Part shown: positions 1 to 10,200 of the stretch, piece after piece | How the letters are laid out: the number at the start of each line of letters is the position of its first letter | Position numbering within the stretch: position 1 is the stretch's first letter | DNA from: Saturnia japonica | Lineage: Eukaryota > Arthropoda > Insecta > Lepidoptera > Saturniidae | Reading direction: 5' to 3' | DNA length: 64,000 bases | NCBI GenBank assembly: GCA_033032175.1 | Contig: CM065318.1 | Coordinates: 14,136,001-14,200,000, forward strand | Program-made: the position numbers and the translations under genes | Notes under the pieces: generated by a model | Databases searched by the model: none | The model's input: the letters and a program-made list of their open reading frames with translations, nothing else | What the model was told of the DNA's origin: nothing

Positions 1-1237
1 TATGTATTGTTTCAGAACGGATTTAATACGATCGTTAAGGTTTGATGACCACATTAGGGTTACATTTGGTAATTTACCGTACGCGTTTTCTAATCGCTGG
101 AATTGTGTGCGCGTAAACTCGACCCAAAGCTCCATTGGATCTACATCGCTCAAATGTTGCGACCAACAACGATCTGAAATATCATCACCACCAAGGTGGA
201 ACATATCGTCAACACCAGTTAGAAATAAAATTTCAGCATAAATGTGTTCTAGAATTTCATACAAGTTTGGATTGTGCGGGTTTACTTGTACGCATGGAGG
301 CTCGCCACAATACGTAGTCCAAGGTTCAGCATCAGCACAGAGCGAAAGGTTTCCTAATCCTGCTAGCAAACCCCAATTCCAAGCATGACCCACTCGAGCT
401 GGCGTGTCAATCTCTATCAAAACTCGTATACCACGAAGTCTAGCTCTGTGAACCAAGACTTGTACTTGATCTGAAGTGTACACGTCACTAGTACTGAACG
501 CCCCCCACTGCGCAAGTTGAGGTACATTGTTTAGTTTTAACGAAAATGCCTGCGAATCGCTCACGTGCCAGTGAAAAGTGTTTAGCTTTGAAGCCCCCAT
601 AGCATCAACAGTTCGCATGAGATCGCTTATGGGGAAATAATTGTGGGCTGTATCTATTAACAATCCTCGGTATTTGAATCGTGGAGCGTCGTCTATGTTT
701 GCAGCTTCTAAAATAAGCAATGAGCATACGACAGGATCAAACCAAACTAACTGAGAAAGAGTTTCGAGTCCATGTCTTGCACCACAAAAAGATTGTGCGA
801 TGATGTCCACAAAAACAGATGTAGTACCGATATTCGGACGTATTGAAAGACTGTAGCTTTCATTTGTATCAACTCGCATTCGAGGATCGCCGCTGTCGTT
901 GACAGTAACTCTAACCTCTACTTTATACCAAGATTCAAAGCGACGATCTTTCTTCTCTATGTAACGTAAATCGTCCTGAAGTATTTCAAAAGCACTAAGA
1001 AGATGTTCACGTACAGAAAGTGAGGGTACGGCCACGACTTTAAGCCGAAATGAGTCAGCTCGCACGGAGACTGCAGAGGTGGCAAGACTTACAGAGCCCG
1101 TGGGTTGCGGCCAAATTTGTATCGACGAGCACAACATATTGCATGTTTCAAGCGATTGTAATTTATCCATCCTTGAAGGTTTTGAAGGTATACATCTTTC
1201 GTTCGCACATTCCCAAGTCCATAACGGCAATTTGTTC
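1..1237 (-). CDS. GH20 beta-N-acetylhexosaminidase (fused-lobes/Hex-like), partial exon
   Basis: Reading the minus strand from about 1237 down to the window edge gives some 412 open codons with no stop. The order fits insect GH20 enzymes: a short Cys-containing lead-in (WTWECANERC), the N-terminal GH20b-like domain, then the barrel with YRGLLIDT, the FHWHVSDSQ strand at about 541-580, an acidic IEIDTP strand, CVQVNPHNP, and the catalytic loop HLGGDDISDRCW at about 163-198. GH20 enzymes remove terminal GlcNAc from chitin oligomers or N-glycans. Odd points: the loop reads GGDD where the family has GGDE (acid/base Glu to Asp, codon 181-183), the usual His after DTPA is Arg (394-396), and the Arg of the D-T-x-R motif is His (643-645). 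The 5' border rests on an AG near 1238 followed upstream by an in-frame stop at 1258-1260. Earlier exons were not found, and the C-terminus lies beyond position 1. Family assignment is firm; the subgroup is a guess. Confidence 0.85.
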
Positions 1238-1553
1238 CTTCGTAAATACAGTAAATATTAATGATGATATTGTACTTGGAAATAAAACTAATTTATAGTG
1301 GATACTTACTGAAGATCAGATTGGCAGATATATGTTGAATATACAAAGAGAAAAAACACAGTAAATTTAATATTAAACTTTTTATTAATCCGCATTACTA
1401 TACAATTTAGATTTATTAATAATACACAAACACAAAGACAATGTTTATAAAATTCCCTCCACCTGAATTGTCAAGCAAATGAAGGAATGTCAAAGAGTGT
1501 CAAATATTCACATAGATTCAAAAAATATCTAAAGCTTTAATGTTTGTTTGCAA
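1238..1553. other. AT-rich non-coding stretch upstream of the GH20 exon
   Basis: Presumed intron or 5' flank of the GH20 gene. I see no coding exon and no recognisable repeat here. Confidence 0.5.
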
Positions 1554-1822
1554 ACGTTGCAGATGCGCGGGACTCTACTGGTAGCACGACTAGTGCCCTC
1601 TGTAGGCTAAGACGCCGTCACCGCTTTTTTTTTCTGACTGACTATACTGTTAGCCTTATGGGCCCCTGAAGCCTCTGACGGCTTTTACAGCTTCACCGTG
1701 ACTTAGACTCGTCGTCACCGCGCTCAGTGAGTTTCTTTATCGTGCCGGGCGGCGTCTTACCGTAGCGTCCCTACAGAGGGCACTAGTTGTGCTACCAGTA
1801 AAGTCCCGCGCATCTGCAACGT
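1554..1822. mobile_element. MITE with long terminal inverted repeats
   Basis: The ends are inverted copies about 50 bp long. They start at 1554 with ACGTTGCAGATGCGCGGGAC and mirror at 1772-1822 with only a few mismatches; a weaker inverted stretch continues inwards (AGACGCCG on both sides). It has no coding capacity. An 88 bp LINE tail is inserted inside it, so the MITE itself was about 170 bp. The superfamily is not recognised. Confidence 0.8.
1625..1712 (-). mobile_element. 5'-truncated jockey-like LINE tail nested in the MITE
   Basis: It starts with a T run (poly-A on the minus strand), then matches the reverse complement of the 3' tail of the LINE at 40118-42898 (CTGTTAGCCTTA, GGCTTTTACAGCTTCACC). 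A 9 bp TSD, CGTCACCGC, flanks it at 1616-1624 and 1713-1721. Confidence 0.75.
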
Positions 1823-2193
1823 GTGCACGAAAGTCTACGCCATTGGTAAGGTTCGGTGTCGGTGTTACAAAACTCTTTATTCCAGGTGTGCTTTAATTAT
1901 AGTCAGAAAACTTAACGCTTCTTTTATTACCCGACAGCGAAAAAGGATGGTTATGTTTTTCGACTGTATGTATGTATCTCTATTCTTTAGCACGCTCTAT
2001 AGCCTAAACGGTTTGATGTTTAGCATAAGAGTTGTCGTTAGATTTGTCTTAATTGTGGAAGTAGGTCCCAACTAGCAAGAATATGTGCAATAAATGTGGA
2101 GAGAACGTTTCTATTTTTGCTAATTAATGCTATTAAATTGGTAACAATACTCGAGTAAGAGTGCTATCAGCGCTCCTGCACATCTGCCACGTC
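1823..2193. other. Intergenic, nothing recognised
   Basis: AT-rich sequence without a supportable gene or repeat. Short open frames here show no recognisable protein. Confidence 0.4.
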
Positions 2194-2375
2194 CACCCTC
2201 TCTAGCGGCAACCCAAGCCTAGGTCCGTTCCTCGGTGTGAAGCCCTTGGGTAAGGCAGCCGCCCGCGCGATTCAAGTGATTTTTTGCGCTAGTTAGTCAT
2301 GCTCCAGTTAGTGTAGAAAAACGTTTCCGATTACTAAATACACATACGCATGTTTCCCTCCTTTCTCCCATTATG
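2194..2375 (+). mobile_element. 3'-UTR fragment of the jockey-like LINE
   Basis: From CACGTCCACCCTCTCTAGCG onward this follows the LINE 3' UTR at 3907-4200, with a large internal deletion. It then rejoins at the CTAGTTAGT and CCGATTACTRAATACACATA segments. It is more diverged than the two long copies and so probably older. Confidence 0.75.
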
Positions 2376-2898
2376 CACTTTATAAAATTAGTGATATTTT
2401 TATACTTTGCCGAAACTGCTGTTGGCCCAAAACTGCTTTACATTATTATCTGTATTACTCCCACCACCATGGAAGTTATATACAACCACCACCACACAAA
2501 AGGTTTTGTACTTCTTGATCGTACTTCATTTGACGTCAGAAGAAATTCTTCATCAATAGCTTGTTTGTTAGTATCATTTATGTTCGGAAACTTATCTATA
2601 ACATATATCAGAGATGAAAAGCTTACGTAAATATCTATTTGTGGGCCAATAAATTTTAATTCTGAACATAGTGTCTCTTTGAATGGTAGTCTATACTATT
2701 GCCAGGTAGTAATCCTTAAAAAGACTAAAAATGTAATGTTTTGTGTTAAATTGTACCAAAAAATAATAATATTGGGGTTTATACTAAAATGAAACCGAAC
2801 AAATTTCACAGACTCCTAATTATACAAATTTAGTACTGAAAGTACTAAAAACGGTCACACTAGATAGCGTTTAACAGAGATAAATAACTACTGACTGA
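2376..2898. other. Intergenic, nothing recognised
   Basis: AT-rich sequence up to the LINE insertion site. No supportable coding or repeat feature seen. Confidence 0.4.
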
Positions 2899-2909
2899 AG
2901 CCACAGACT

Positions 2910-3925
2910 TTCGCGACTATCTAACAGATCGCACCTTTCGCTATAGAGTGGAAGGTGAATTGTCCACGCCCCGTCCAATACGCTCAGGCGTTCCCCAAGG
3001 TTCGATCCTGGCTCCTAGCCTATTTAACCTGTACGTCAGTGACCTACCTCGACTCCCGGAGGTCGAGGTAGGGCTATACGCTGACGATACAGTCTTATAT
3101 GCCTCAGATAGGAATAGATCCGACCTCAGACACAAAGTCCAACGCGCCGTGACCACTCTCGGGAAGTGGTTTAACGAGTGGCGAATAGCCGTCAATCCCT
3201 CGAAGAGCGCCGCGATGCTCTTCGATGCGGATTCGTCACAGATACCGTGGAAGCTTAAACCTGTTAAGCTCTACGATAATCCGATTCCGTACGTAAGAGA
3301 GACCAAATATCTAGGGGTAACCCTAGATAGTAGGCTCTCTTTTAGACCCCACATCCGTAAGGTTAGGAACAGGGCCGCGTGGGTCCTGGGCCGGTTGCAT
3401 CCTCTGTTGTGTTCGGTGAGCAAAATGTCCACGCGACATAAGCTCACGCTCTACAAGACGTGTATTCGACCAATTTTGACATACAGTTGCGCTGTGTTCG
3501 CACATATGTCCGAGTCGAGTTTCAAACGGTTACAATCGATACAGAATAGGTTCCTCTATCGTCTCACCGGGGCCCCGTGGTATGTTCGAAGCGTAGATCT
3601 CCATAGAGATATGGAGCTTCCTTCGATACATGCCTACGTTAAACAGCTCTCCCGTTCGTATTTCGACACCGCGTCGAACCACGCGAATCCGTTAATAAAA
3701 ACAGCCGCCACTTATGTTCCGGCACCCACGGACATCCGGTGCAAACGCCGGCCGCGCAACATTTTTATTGATCCCGACGATCACATCGAAAATGCGAATA
3801 AATATTACACATCCGTCTCTCCAAACAGAGCGTGCCAGCGCCCACGCCCGCGTAACCACCGCTCTCTCCGCAGAGGGCGGGCGGTCAACTTCGCTCCCGC
3901 ACACCGTCACGTCCACCCTCTCTAG
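2910..3925 (+). pseudogene. Reverse transcriptase C-terminal fragment of LINE copy 1
   Basis: The frame is open from the truncation point and shows the RT palm motifs SGVPQGSILAP (about 2990-3014) and the intact catalytic box YADD (about 3077-3088). These are followed by thumb motifs and a basic tail. The endonuclease and the first RT blocks are missing through 5' truncation, so the fragment cannot be active. Compared with copy 2 it lacks one C near 3905, which shifts the last dozen codons and changes the stop position. The family resembles insect jockey-clade elements. Confidence 0.88.
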
Positions 3926-4165
3926 CGGTAACCCAAGCCTAGGTCCGTTCCTCGGAGTGAAACCCTTGGGTCAGGCAACCGCCCGCGCGATACAAGTGAC
4001 ACTGTACGTGCATCACTTAGCTACCTACATACAACACTACACACGTATGAACATACACACGTGCACACCACACAGGTACATAGGTTCTGTGAGGGACCTT
4101 TTTTCTTCTTTTTTTACGCTAGTTAGTTAGCGCTAGTTAGTGTAGAAACATTCCGATTACTGAAT

Positions 4166-4221
4166 ACACATACGCACGGTTCCTTCCTTCCTCCCAGGAG
4201 GAAGGGAACGTGCCTATGTGT
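4166..4221 (+). repeat. Long hairpin in the LINE 3' UTR
   Basis: The segment ACACATACGCACG...CTTCCTCC folds back on GGAGGAAGGGAACGTGC...TATGTGT, giving a stem of about 25 bp with few mismatches and a tiny loop. The same hairpin is at 42596-42651 in copy 2. Confidence 0.8.
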
Positions 4222-4403
4222 ATAAATTAGTTAGCTCGAATCGTAGGTGTAGGGATTCGATTAGATCGCGACCTATTTGCGAACGCGGCGACCGCCCGAG
4301 CCGAGGTCCGGCCACTTTGGCACCCTCGTGCGAGTCGTCCACAAAACTTTCGCGGCTGAGTGCCCTCTGCGCTCGCCCCCAAGTCCGGTGAAAAAAAAAA
4401 AGC

Positions 4404-4422
4404 CACAGACTATTAGATGTAC
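4404..4422. repeat. 19-mer found three times in the window
   Basis: CACAGACTATTAGATGTAC occurs here, at 29485-29503 and at 39344-39362, with unrelated flanks. LINE copy 1 inserted next to or within this sequence. Its origin is not recognised. Confidence 0.6.
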
Positions 4423-4984
4423 TGAAGCAAGAGAAAGAGACGGAGGCCCGCGCACGCGACGAATTTATAACAACATAAGCGCCAAAACAATTTTAATTTT
4501 AATTTAATTAAACAATTTCAATAAGTGAAATTGTTTTTGGAAAATGTGGAAAATACCAATGTCTTTTTATAAATCAAGTCTCGAATTTCTATTATTCAGC
4601 GTTCAGAAGCTACAAGCACTAAACTTTAAAAACAGAGGCTAATTTGGATTTTTTTCTATGGAGAAAATGAGTCTTATTCGTATTTTCGCTTTTACAATAA
4701 TTTCAATCATATGTTCAATTAACACTTATCCAAAACTCAAACTCATAATCTTAGTACTTTTTGATATCTGGGGCCTGTAAGAACCCTTTTTTTTTACATA
4801 TCCCCTTAATTCGCCTAATATTTGCCGTATGATCTTTGTAACTGGCAAGTCAAAATATCAAATATCAAAACATCTACCTATTGTTAGTATTCATGTACCT
4901 AATGGTAGAATAAAAGCGAATTAGCTGTTTCATAGCTGATATAGAAAGAAATATTATAGAAACAAAAATGCTGTTTACAATCTA
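4423..4984. other. Intergenic, nothing recognised
   Basis: A short GC-rich stretch directly after the LINE insertion site, then AT-rich sequence. No gene or known repeat seen. Confidence 0.4.
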
Positions 4985-5420
4985 ATGATTTGGTCACTTT
5001 AACTCAGCTTCTTTCAAAAGATAGAATAAAAGGGCTATAGCACAGTGCTTTAAACGTTTATTCGACTTGTTCATAGCACTGTTAGCGACCCGCTCCAGCT
5101 TCGCACGGGTACAATTTACAAAGTGGTGTATTTTATGTTTAAAAAAGCCTGATTTAGAGTTTATCGCTTTAATGATAGTTTTAAATAACTGCCTCATTAG
5201 CCTAGTAGTACTAAACGCGAATTCCAAGATCGAGCAAATGGTTATTGGGTTTTTCTATGAAATTCTCAGTAGCAGCTCAGAATTTGGCTTTGTGCCCGAT
5301 TAATGGTAATAGACTCGGCTCTAAACATGGACTCACATGGGCCCTAAAACACACCTGGCGAACTATGGGTGGTACACCTCCGCCTAAAACTTTGGGGATA
5401 CAGGCGTGATGGTATGTTAA
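4985..5420 (+). repeat. Composite SINE: 5' leader plus tRNA-derived SINE
   Basis: The first part (4985-5185) shares blocks with 23786-23840 and with the reverse complement of 27900-27990. From about 5190, CTGCCTCATTAGCCTAG resembles a pol III A box, and the element ends with CAGGCGTGATGGTATG near 5415. The same SINE body occurs on the minus strand at 27700-27895 and 61545-61803. The leader precedes the SINE head at two loci, so the two probably moved or were copied as a unit. Confidence 0.65.
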
Positions 5421-6983
5421 GTAATTCCATAGTTACGAATAGTGTGCTTAGCTCGTGACGTGCAATTTATCATGGCAATTTATGATTTAAATGGTAGTAA
5501 AAACCGCATTAAAATACGTGTCGTACTAGTTTAAAAGATCTAAGCGTACATAGGGACAGACAGCGGGAAGCAACATAACTTTATTTAAATTACTTTACTT
5601 ACTTAATTAACTTTAATTTACTTTATTTTTATTTTAATTATTTAGAGGAAATATTTGATTTTGTATTTGTTTTTTTATTTGTAATCGATAAACTCATAAA
5701 CAACTGGTCCACTTTCAAACATTCTTCCACCAATATAAAGCTACAGTATCAGCGAGTAATATAGGCTATATTATAATTAAAAAATTAATTTATTCCTCAT
5801 AAATATTTCTATAGTTTTACACAAAGTATAAAATTAACATGGACGAAACCGTAGGGCATATGTAGTTACTATATATAGATAGAAGATATATTGATTGATG
5901 ATTTAGTGGAAAATACTAAATAGTCGAGTTAACCACTATTTTATGGCTATTTGGAGTTTTGGAAACGTTAACTTGCGTTTTAATCAACTATAAGCTGAGT
6001 AAATGATTTGTTATTTGACTGTTTTGTTGGTTGGGTTGGCTATATAATATTTAAGTACGACGTCTGGGAATCAAATAAAAAAACCATGATAATTTAACAC
6101 AATATCAATCAGTAACAGAATGCCATAAGTGTTGTCTAAAAAGTTTTTGTTTCGTACCTTTTTGGTGAGGTATTAAAGTAAGTAGTAAAACTCATTTTAC
6201 TCCCCCCTCCTCAAATTAAAAAAAATATACCACATTTCACCACCAACACATGAAAATACAAACAGACTTAATTACACACATAATTGCACATATTTTAATA
6301 GTCGAAGTAATGCATTAGATACTCTATTCTACTACTACTACTGGTAAGTACTGTATTATTGTTGATGCACTTTTGCCCTTTAATGGAAGTACCGTGAGGA
6401 CGGGAACCGATGAACTCATTACAGGCATTCATAACATTCTCATTGGATTTATAATTTTTCTCTTGTAAAAAGTTTTATTACCCCCGCAGGACAGAGCTTC
6501 TACCCCCGAAGAGGTAAGAGGTAAGCACCCCCAAGTTCGGAATCCAGGCCATAGGCTATGAAATATGTCATTATCATTATAAGAATAATTCCAAAGTAAA
6601 GCTTATTAGTTTATTTCATACATGTTCACAATTATTAGCCGCAAACAAGAAAATTTCCAGTGTTACAGATACCGGAAGCATAAGATACGGACACCCAGAC
6701 CCTTAAAATCCTCTCGTCAGCAAAAAAACTCCAGCTGAGGATTGAATCACAGATCCGTGATGTACAAGTAAGATATCTTGACAACTTCACCAATCCATGT
6801 TTTATAGAGGCAGAGGTACAATGCTTAATATTATCTCTGGAACTACTGATCTGATACCAAGAATTCTTTCTCCAATTTTTTATCATTGTGTAATTTTATA
6901 TTGTCGTGCGTAGACTAGTCTAATATTTAATATCTGTGTAAATATAATATTTAAAAGAAAAAATTGGTATTTTTTATAATGTT
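5421..6983. other. Downstream flank of transporter copy A
   Basis: AT-rich, with no coding exon. From about 5990 the sequence becomes alignable to 24325 onward, which marks the left border of the tandem duplication. Stretches at 6480-6880 and 24460-24830 are recognisably the same sequence. Confidence 0.5.
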
Positions 6984-6989
6984 TTATTT
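6984..6989 (-). promoter_or_regulatory. Polyadenylation signal of transporter copy A
   Basis: AATAAA on the minus strand, about 30 bp past the stop codon at 7020-7022. The matching signal of copy B is at 24911-24916. Confidence 0.6.
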
Positions 6990-7019
6990 CACAGTAAGTA
7001 CGTAAGTATAAAAACTTTT

Positions 7020-7294
7020 TTATAAGTACTCCGTTTCGTATATCGAGTTTATTGATAACAAACGAATATATATGAGATAGCCGCACAACACCACACCGAA
7101 TATAAAGGATATTAACCCCAGAGTTATGATGAGTAGATTCTTAATTAGGTAAATGTTATACTTTCCGTAGGGGCCGGGGTACATTAGGCTCACTTCCATC
7201 ATAGCAGGGAAGATAAGGGCTAAGAATGTTGTGCAAAGATTGCCAACAAAAGCTACAAATGGCCCTTGAAACGGTGTCAAGTAGCATACTAAAA
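7020..7294 (-). CDS. Copy A exon 9 (last)
   Basis: It follows a pyrimidine-rich TTTCAG acceptor. One base carried over from exon 8 completes the first codon, then 90 codons run to the stop. It encodes the last transmembrane helices (TPFQGPFVAFVGNLC ... FPAMMEVSLMYPG ... GVVLCGYLIYI) and a short polar tail. Confidence 0.9.
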
Positions 7295-10200
7295 CTGAAA
7301 GAAAAATAGCATGTATAGTAGAAGTTTTCTTAACGTAAGAAGGAATACTGAGAAAACGCCTCGTAAACTAGTTCGTGTTGCAAATTACATCCTAAAATGG
7401 AAAATACAAGCAAAGATACTTTTTTAACAAAGAAGAAAACCAATTTCAACGATTTTGAGAATTCCCTGATCAATATTTCTAAATGTACCTACCGATGCAG
7501 TTTTTAAGTTTTTCTAATTATGGTAGTAAATCGATCGAAAGTACGTAAATTCATTATAATAAAAATATAAGTACGTAGTTTGCGACTTCTTTTAGCTTAT
7601 TTTTGCTGTTTACAAGATATTGTTAGGATTTCAAATCTATTTGTAGGACAGCTATTTTACGTTCCTATGTAGTTGGTTTTTCTTACTTACAGTTTTATCT
7701 CAGGAAGGGTGTTACCTCGCCTTTATTACCTTATAATGTCATCAGAAACACCTAAACTATCATTACCTACCACCTCTAATTTATCAATTATTTCGAACAA
7801 TATTTTACGTTAGAAATTTTGACTTCTTTTTCTTTCATCACTGAAACAAACTAAAACATATGTACTTGAAATGCCTGAAAAACAAAATGGCAAACCCCTA
7901 ATTCACATAACCATGTTGTGTCACACTACATGGGTGAGTAGTAATTTGCTTGATTATTGTGAAAATGACGAGTACTTTTATTTTTTATTTTTTTAATGGT
8001 AAAGTCTTAGATAGTTTACCATTAAAATAAGACAATCTATAATAATTATATGAAATTATAACTATCCATGAATATTTTACAAGTCGCCACAAATTGTAAC
8101 ACCACTTTCCTCACATTCACATGAGCATGAACAAACACACCTGTAAAAACTCGCACTTTTCGCACGCAAAAGAGTTTTGAAGCCGTTAGTTATTATGTTC
8201 AACGGACGCATCTAATATCGATAAACAGCTCGTGCAGACAATAAGAATCTTAGTTGATGCTTCAAAAAAAAATGATCAATGAAACTAGCTTTTGCACTAT
8301 AGTCACTTTTATTTTAATGGTAAAATAAACAAAAGTACGTTATCTAGTTGTTGAATCAAACATTCCATCCACCCATTCAGCCGAAACACGTTCACAGATA
8401 GACATATTATGCCTTCTATAAAAATCGTCACAACGACCGATCCTGCGCTACTCACATCCAACGGATTCTCGCAACCTTTTCCAGGTTGTAGGTAGCGAGA
8501 TTGCCCACGCTGCATCTTCTGATATTTGATCGTTACCCGAGAATTTTTCGGCGAATCCATCACCTGTTAATCATATTATTATGTCTAGCAATTCTGAGAA
8601 CTATATCGGTGACTTTGATTCTACTGCAGACATCCTTATTTCTGATTCGATCACGCAGATATACTCCCAGAATAGCACGTTCCATTTGCCTTTGAGTGAT
8701 CTTGTGATTTCATATGAGGCCCATCGTTAGTGACCATGTCTCAGTACCATATTGTCACGAGTCACGATTGGCAACTCATACAGGCCAAAGACTCACAGGT
8801 CAAAGATCCTGAGAAAAGATACCGCACGTTGGGCGAAAAAACGTTACGTAGCTTCCAGAAAGCTGCCCAGCAAAGTTGGATTCGACGATTAACCTCTGTT
8901 TCGAAGTTGGACGTACCTAACAGGATAGTTTGTCCCAGATAAACATAGTCAATAAAACTGTACGGAAGTTGAACCTTCAACATGTCCTTCGTTTGGCCAT
9001 GTTCATTTTATGACCAATTCCTTCGAAGAATCTACGGTCAAGCATTGCACTAAATCCTCTGTGGTCTAAGCCCTGAATACTATAACGCCAGCAAACCGTA
9101 GGTGAGTGATTTACTCGTCGTTTATATTGATGCGTAACCCTTCCCTTTCAATAACCTTGAAAACGACTTCCAGTGCCGCAGTGAACACTGTTTGAGAAAT
9201 ATCGCCTCTTTGTGTGACTCCTCGCTGCAAAGAATAAGTTTTATAATCTGGCTCTACGGTCAGGCTGACATATTAGCGTTTTCATACAAAGTTTCGACCG
9301 AATCGAAGGTTTTTTTAATATTCCACTAATGCTAAGTAAATAGGCACTCTTCGATCTTCTGTATAATTTGTCGTAGCGTATATCGATGGTCTACGGTACT
9401 GAAATCTTTTCAGAAACTGGCTTGTTCGGGTAGTTGGAAATCATCAAAACTGTGCGCGAGACCGTTCGTAATAACTCTCGACATCTTCTTGTAAATATGG
9501 CTCAGAAGTGCCCTATAATCTTTCAGCAGGGCATTATCGTCTTTTTTTAAAAAAGCACCTTCACACTTCTGATCCATGCTTGCAGAGTTTTTCCTTCGTG
9601 AATTAAATAGGGTCAGAAGGGCCCTAAGTATTGGTTTACCATCCGCCTTCAGAAGTTCGCCTGTGATTCTGTCATCACCGGCATCTTTGATGCTATCATC
9701 TATCTTCAGCTTTGTTAGCTGGCTTTTTCCAATACACAGATTTCTTGCTAACACTTTGGAGCCTTTGTTTCATTTTATTACCTTTGTTAGAGATAAGATA
9801 CGTTTGATATGATCACTATTTAATTGGGTAGCCTTACCTTTCAATGAATTGGAGATGCGCCTATTGAGCTTCATAAACGTACCGTACACACATCACCTGA
9901 AGATTGCAAAATCATTTCACGCCCCTCCTCCGTGAGTTTAAGAGTAGAGTCAGAGAGTTTTTTTTGTCATGTTTGTATGTTGGATCTTAAAGAACTTAGA
10001 CCCGACTGCAAAATCACATTACTATATCGACCATTATATTACGATATCACCATTTCACATAACCATGACTGTTAACATTACCGATTAGGAAATATTTTCT
10101 AAAAACCGGCCTATCAGTAGTGCCTTCTTCATTCCGAAAAGCAGGGTAGTCCACCATTCCGTAAATACGATTAAATATAAAATAGGTAAAAAAAATGTTC

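Larger units (their letters stand above)
2910..4400 (+). mobile_element. Jockey-like LINE, copy 1, 5'-truncated
   Basis: This is a 1.49 kb non-LTR retrotransposon insertion ending in a run of ten A. The 11 bp TSD AGCCACAGACT is intact at 2899-2909 and 4401-4411, which fixes both ends. It carries the C-terminal part of the reverse transcriptase and a long 3' UTR. It is nearly identical to the copy at 40118-42898, but its poly-A starts about 60 bp earlier in the tail, so the two transcripts used different 3' ends. Few mutations and a clean TSD suggest a young insertion. Confidence 0.92.
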
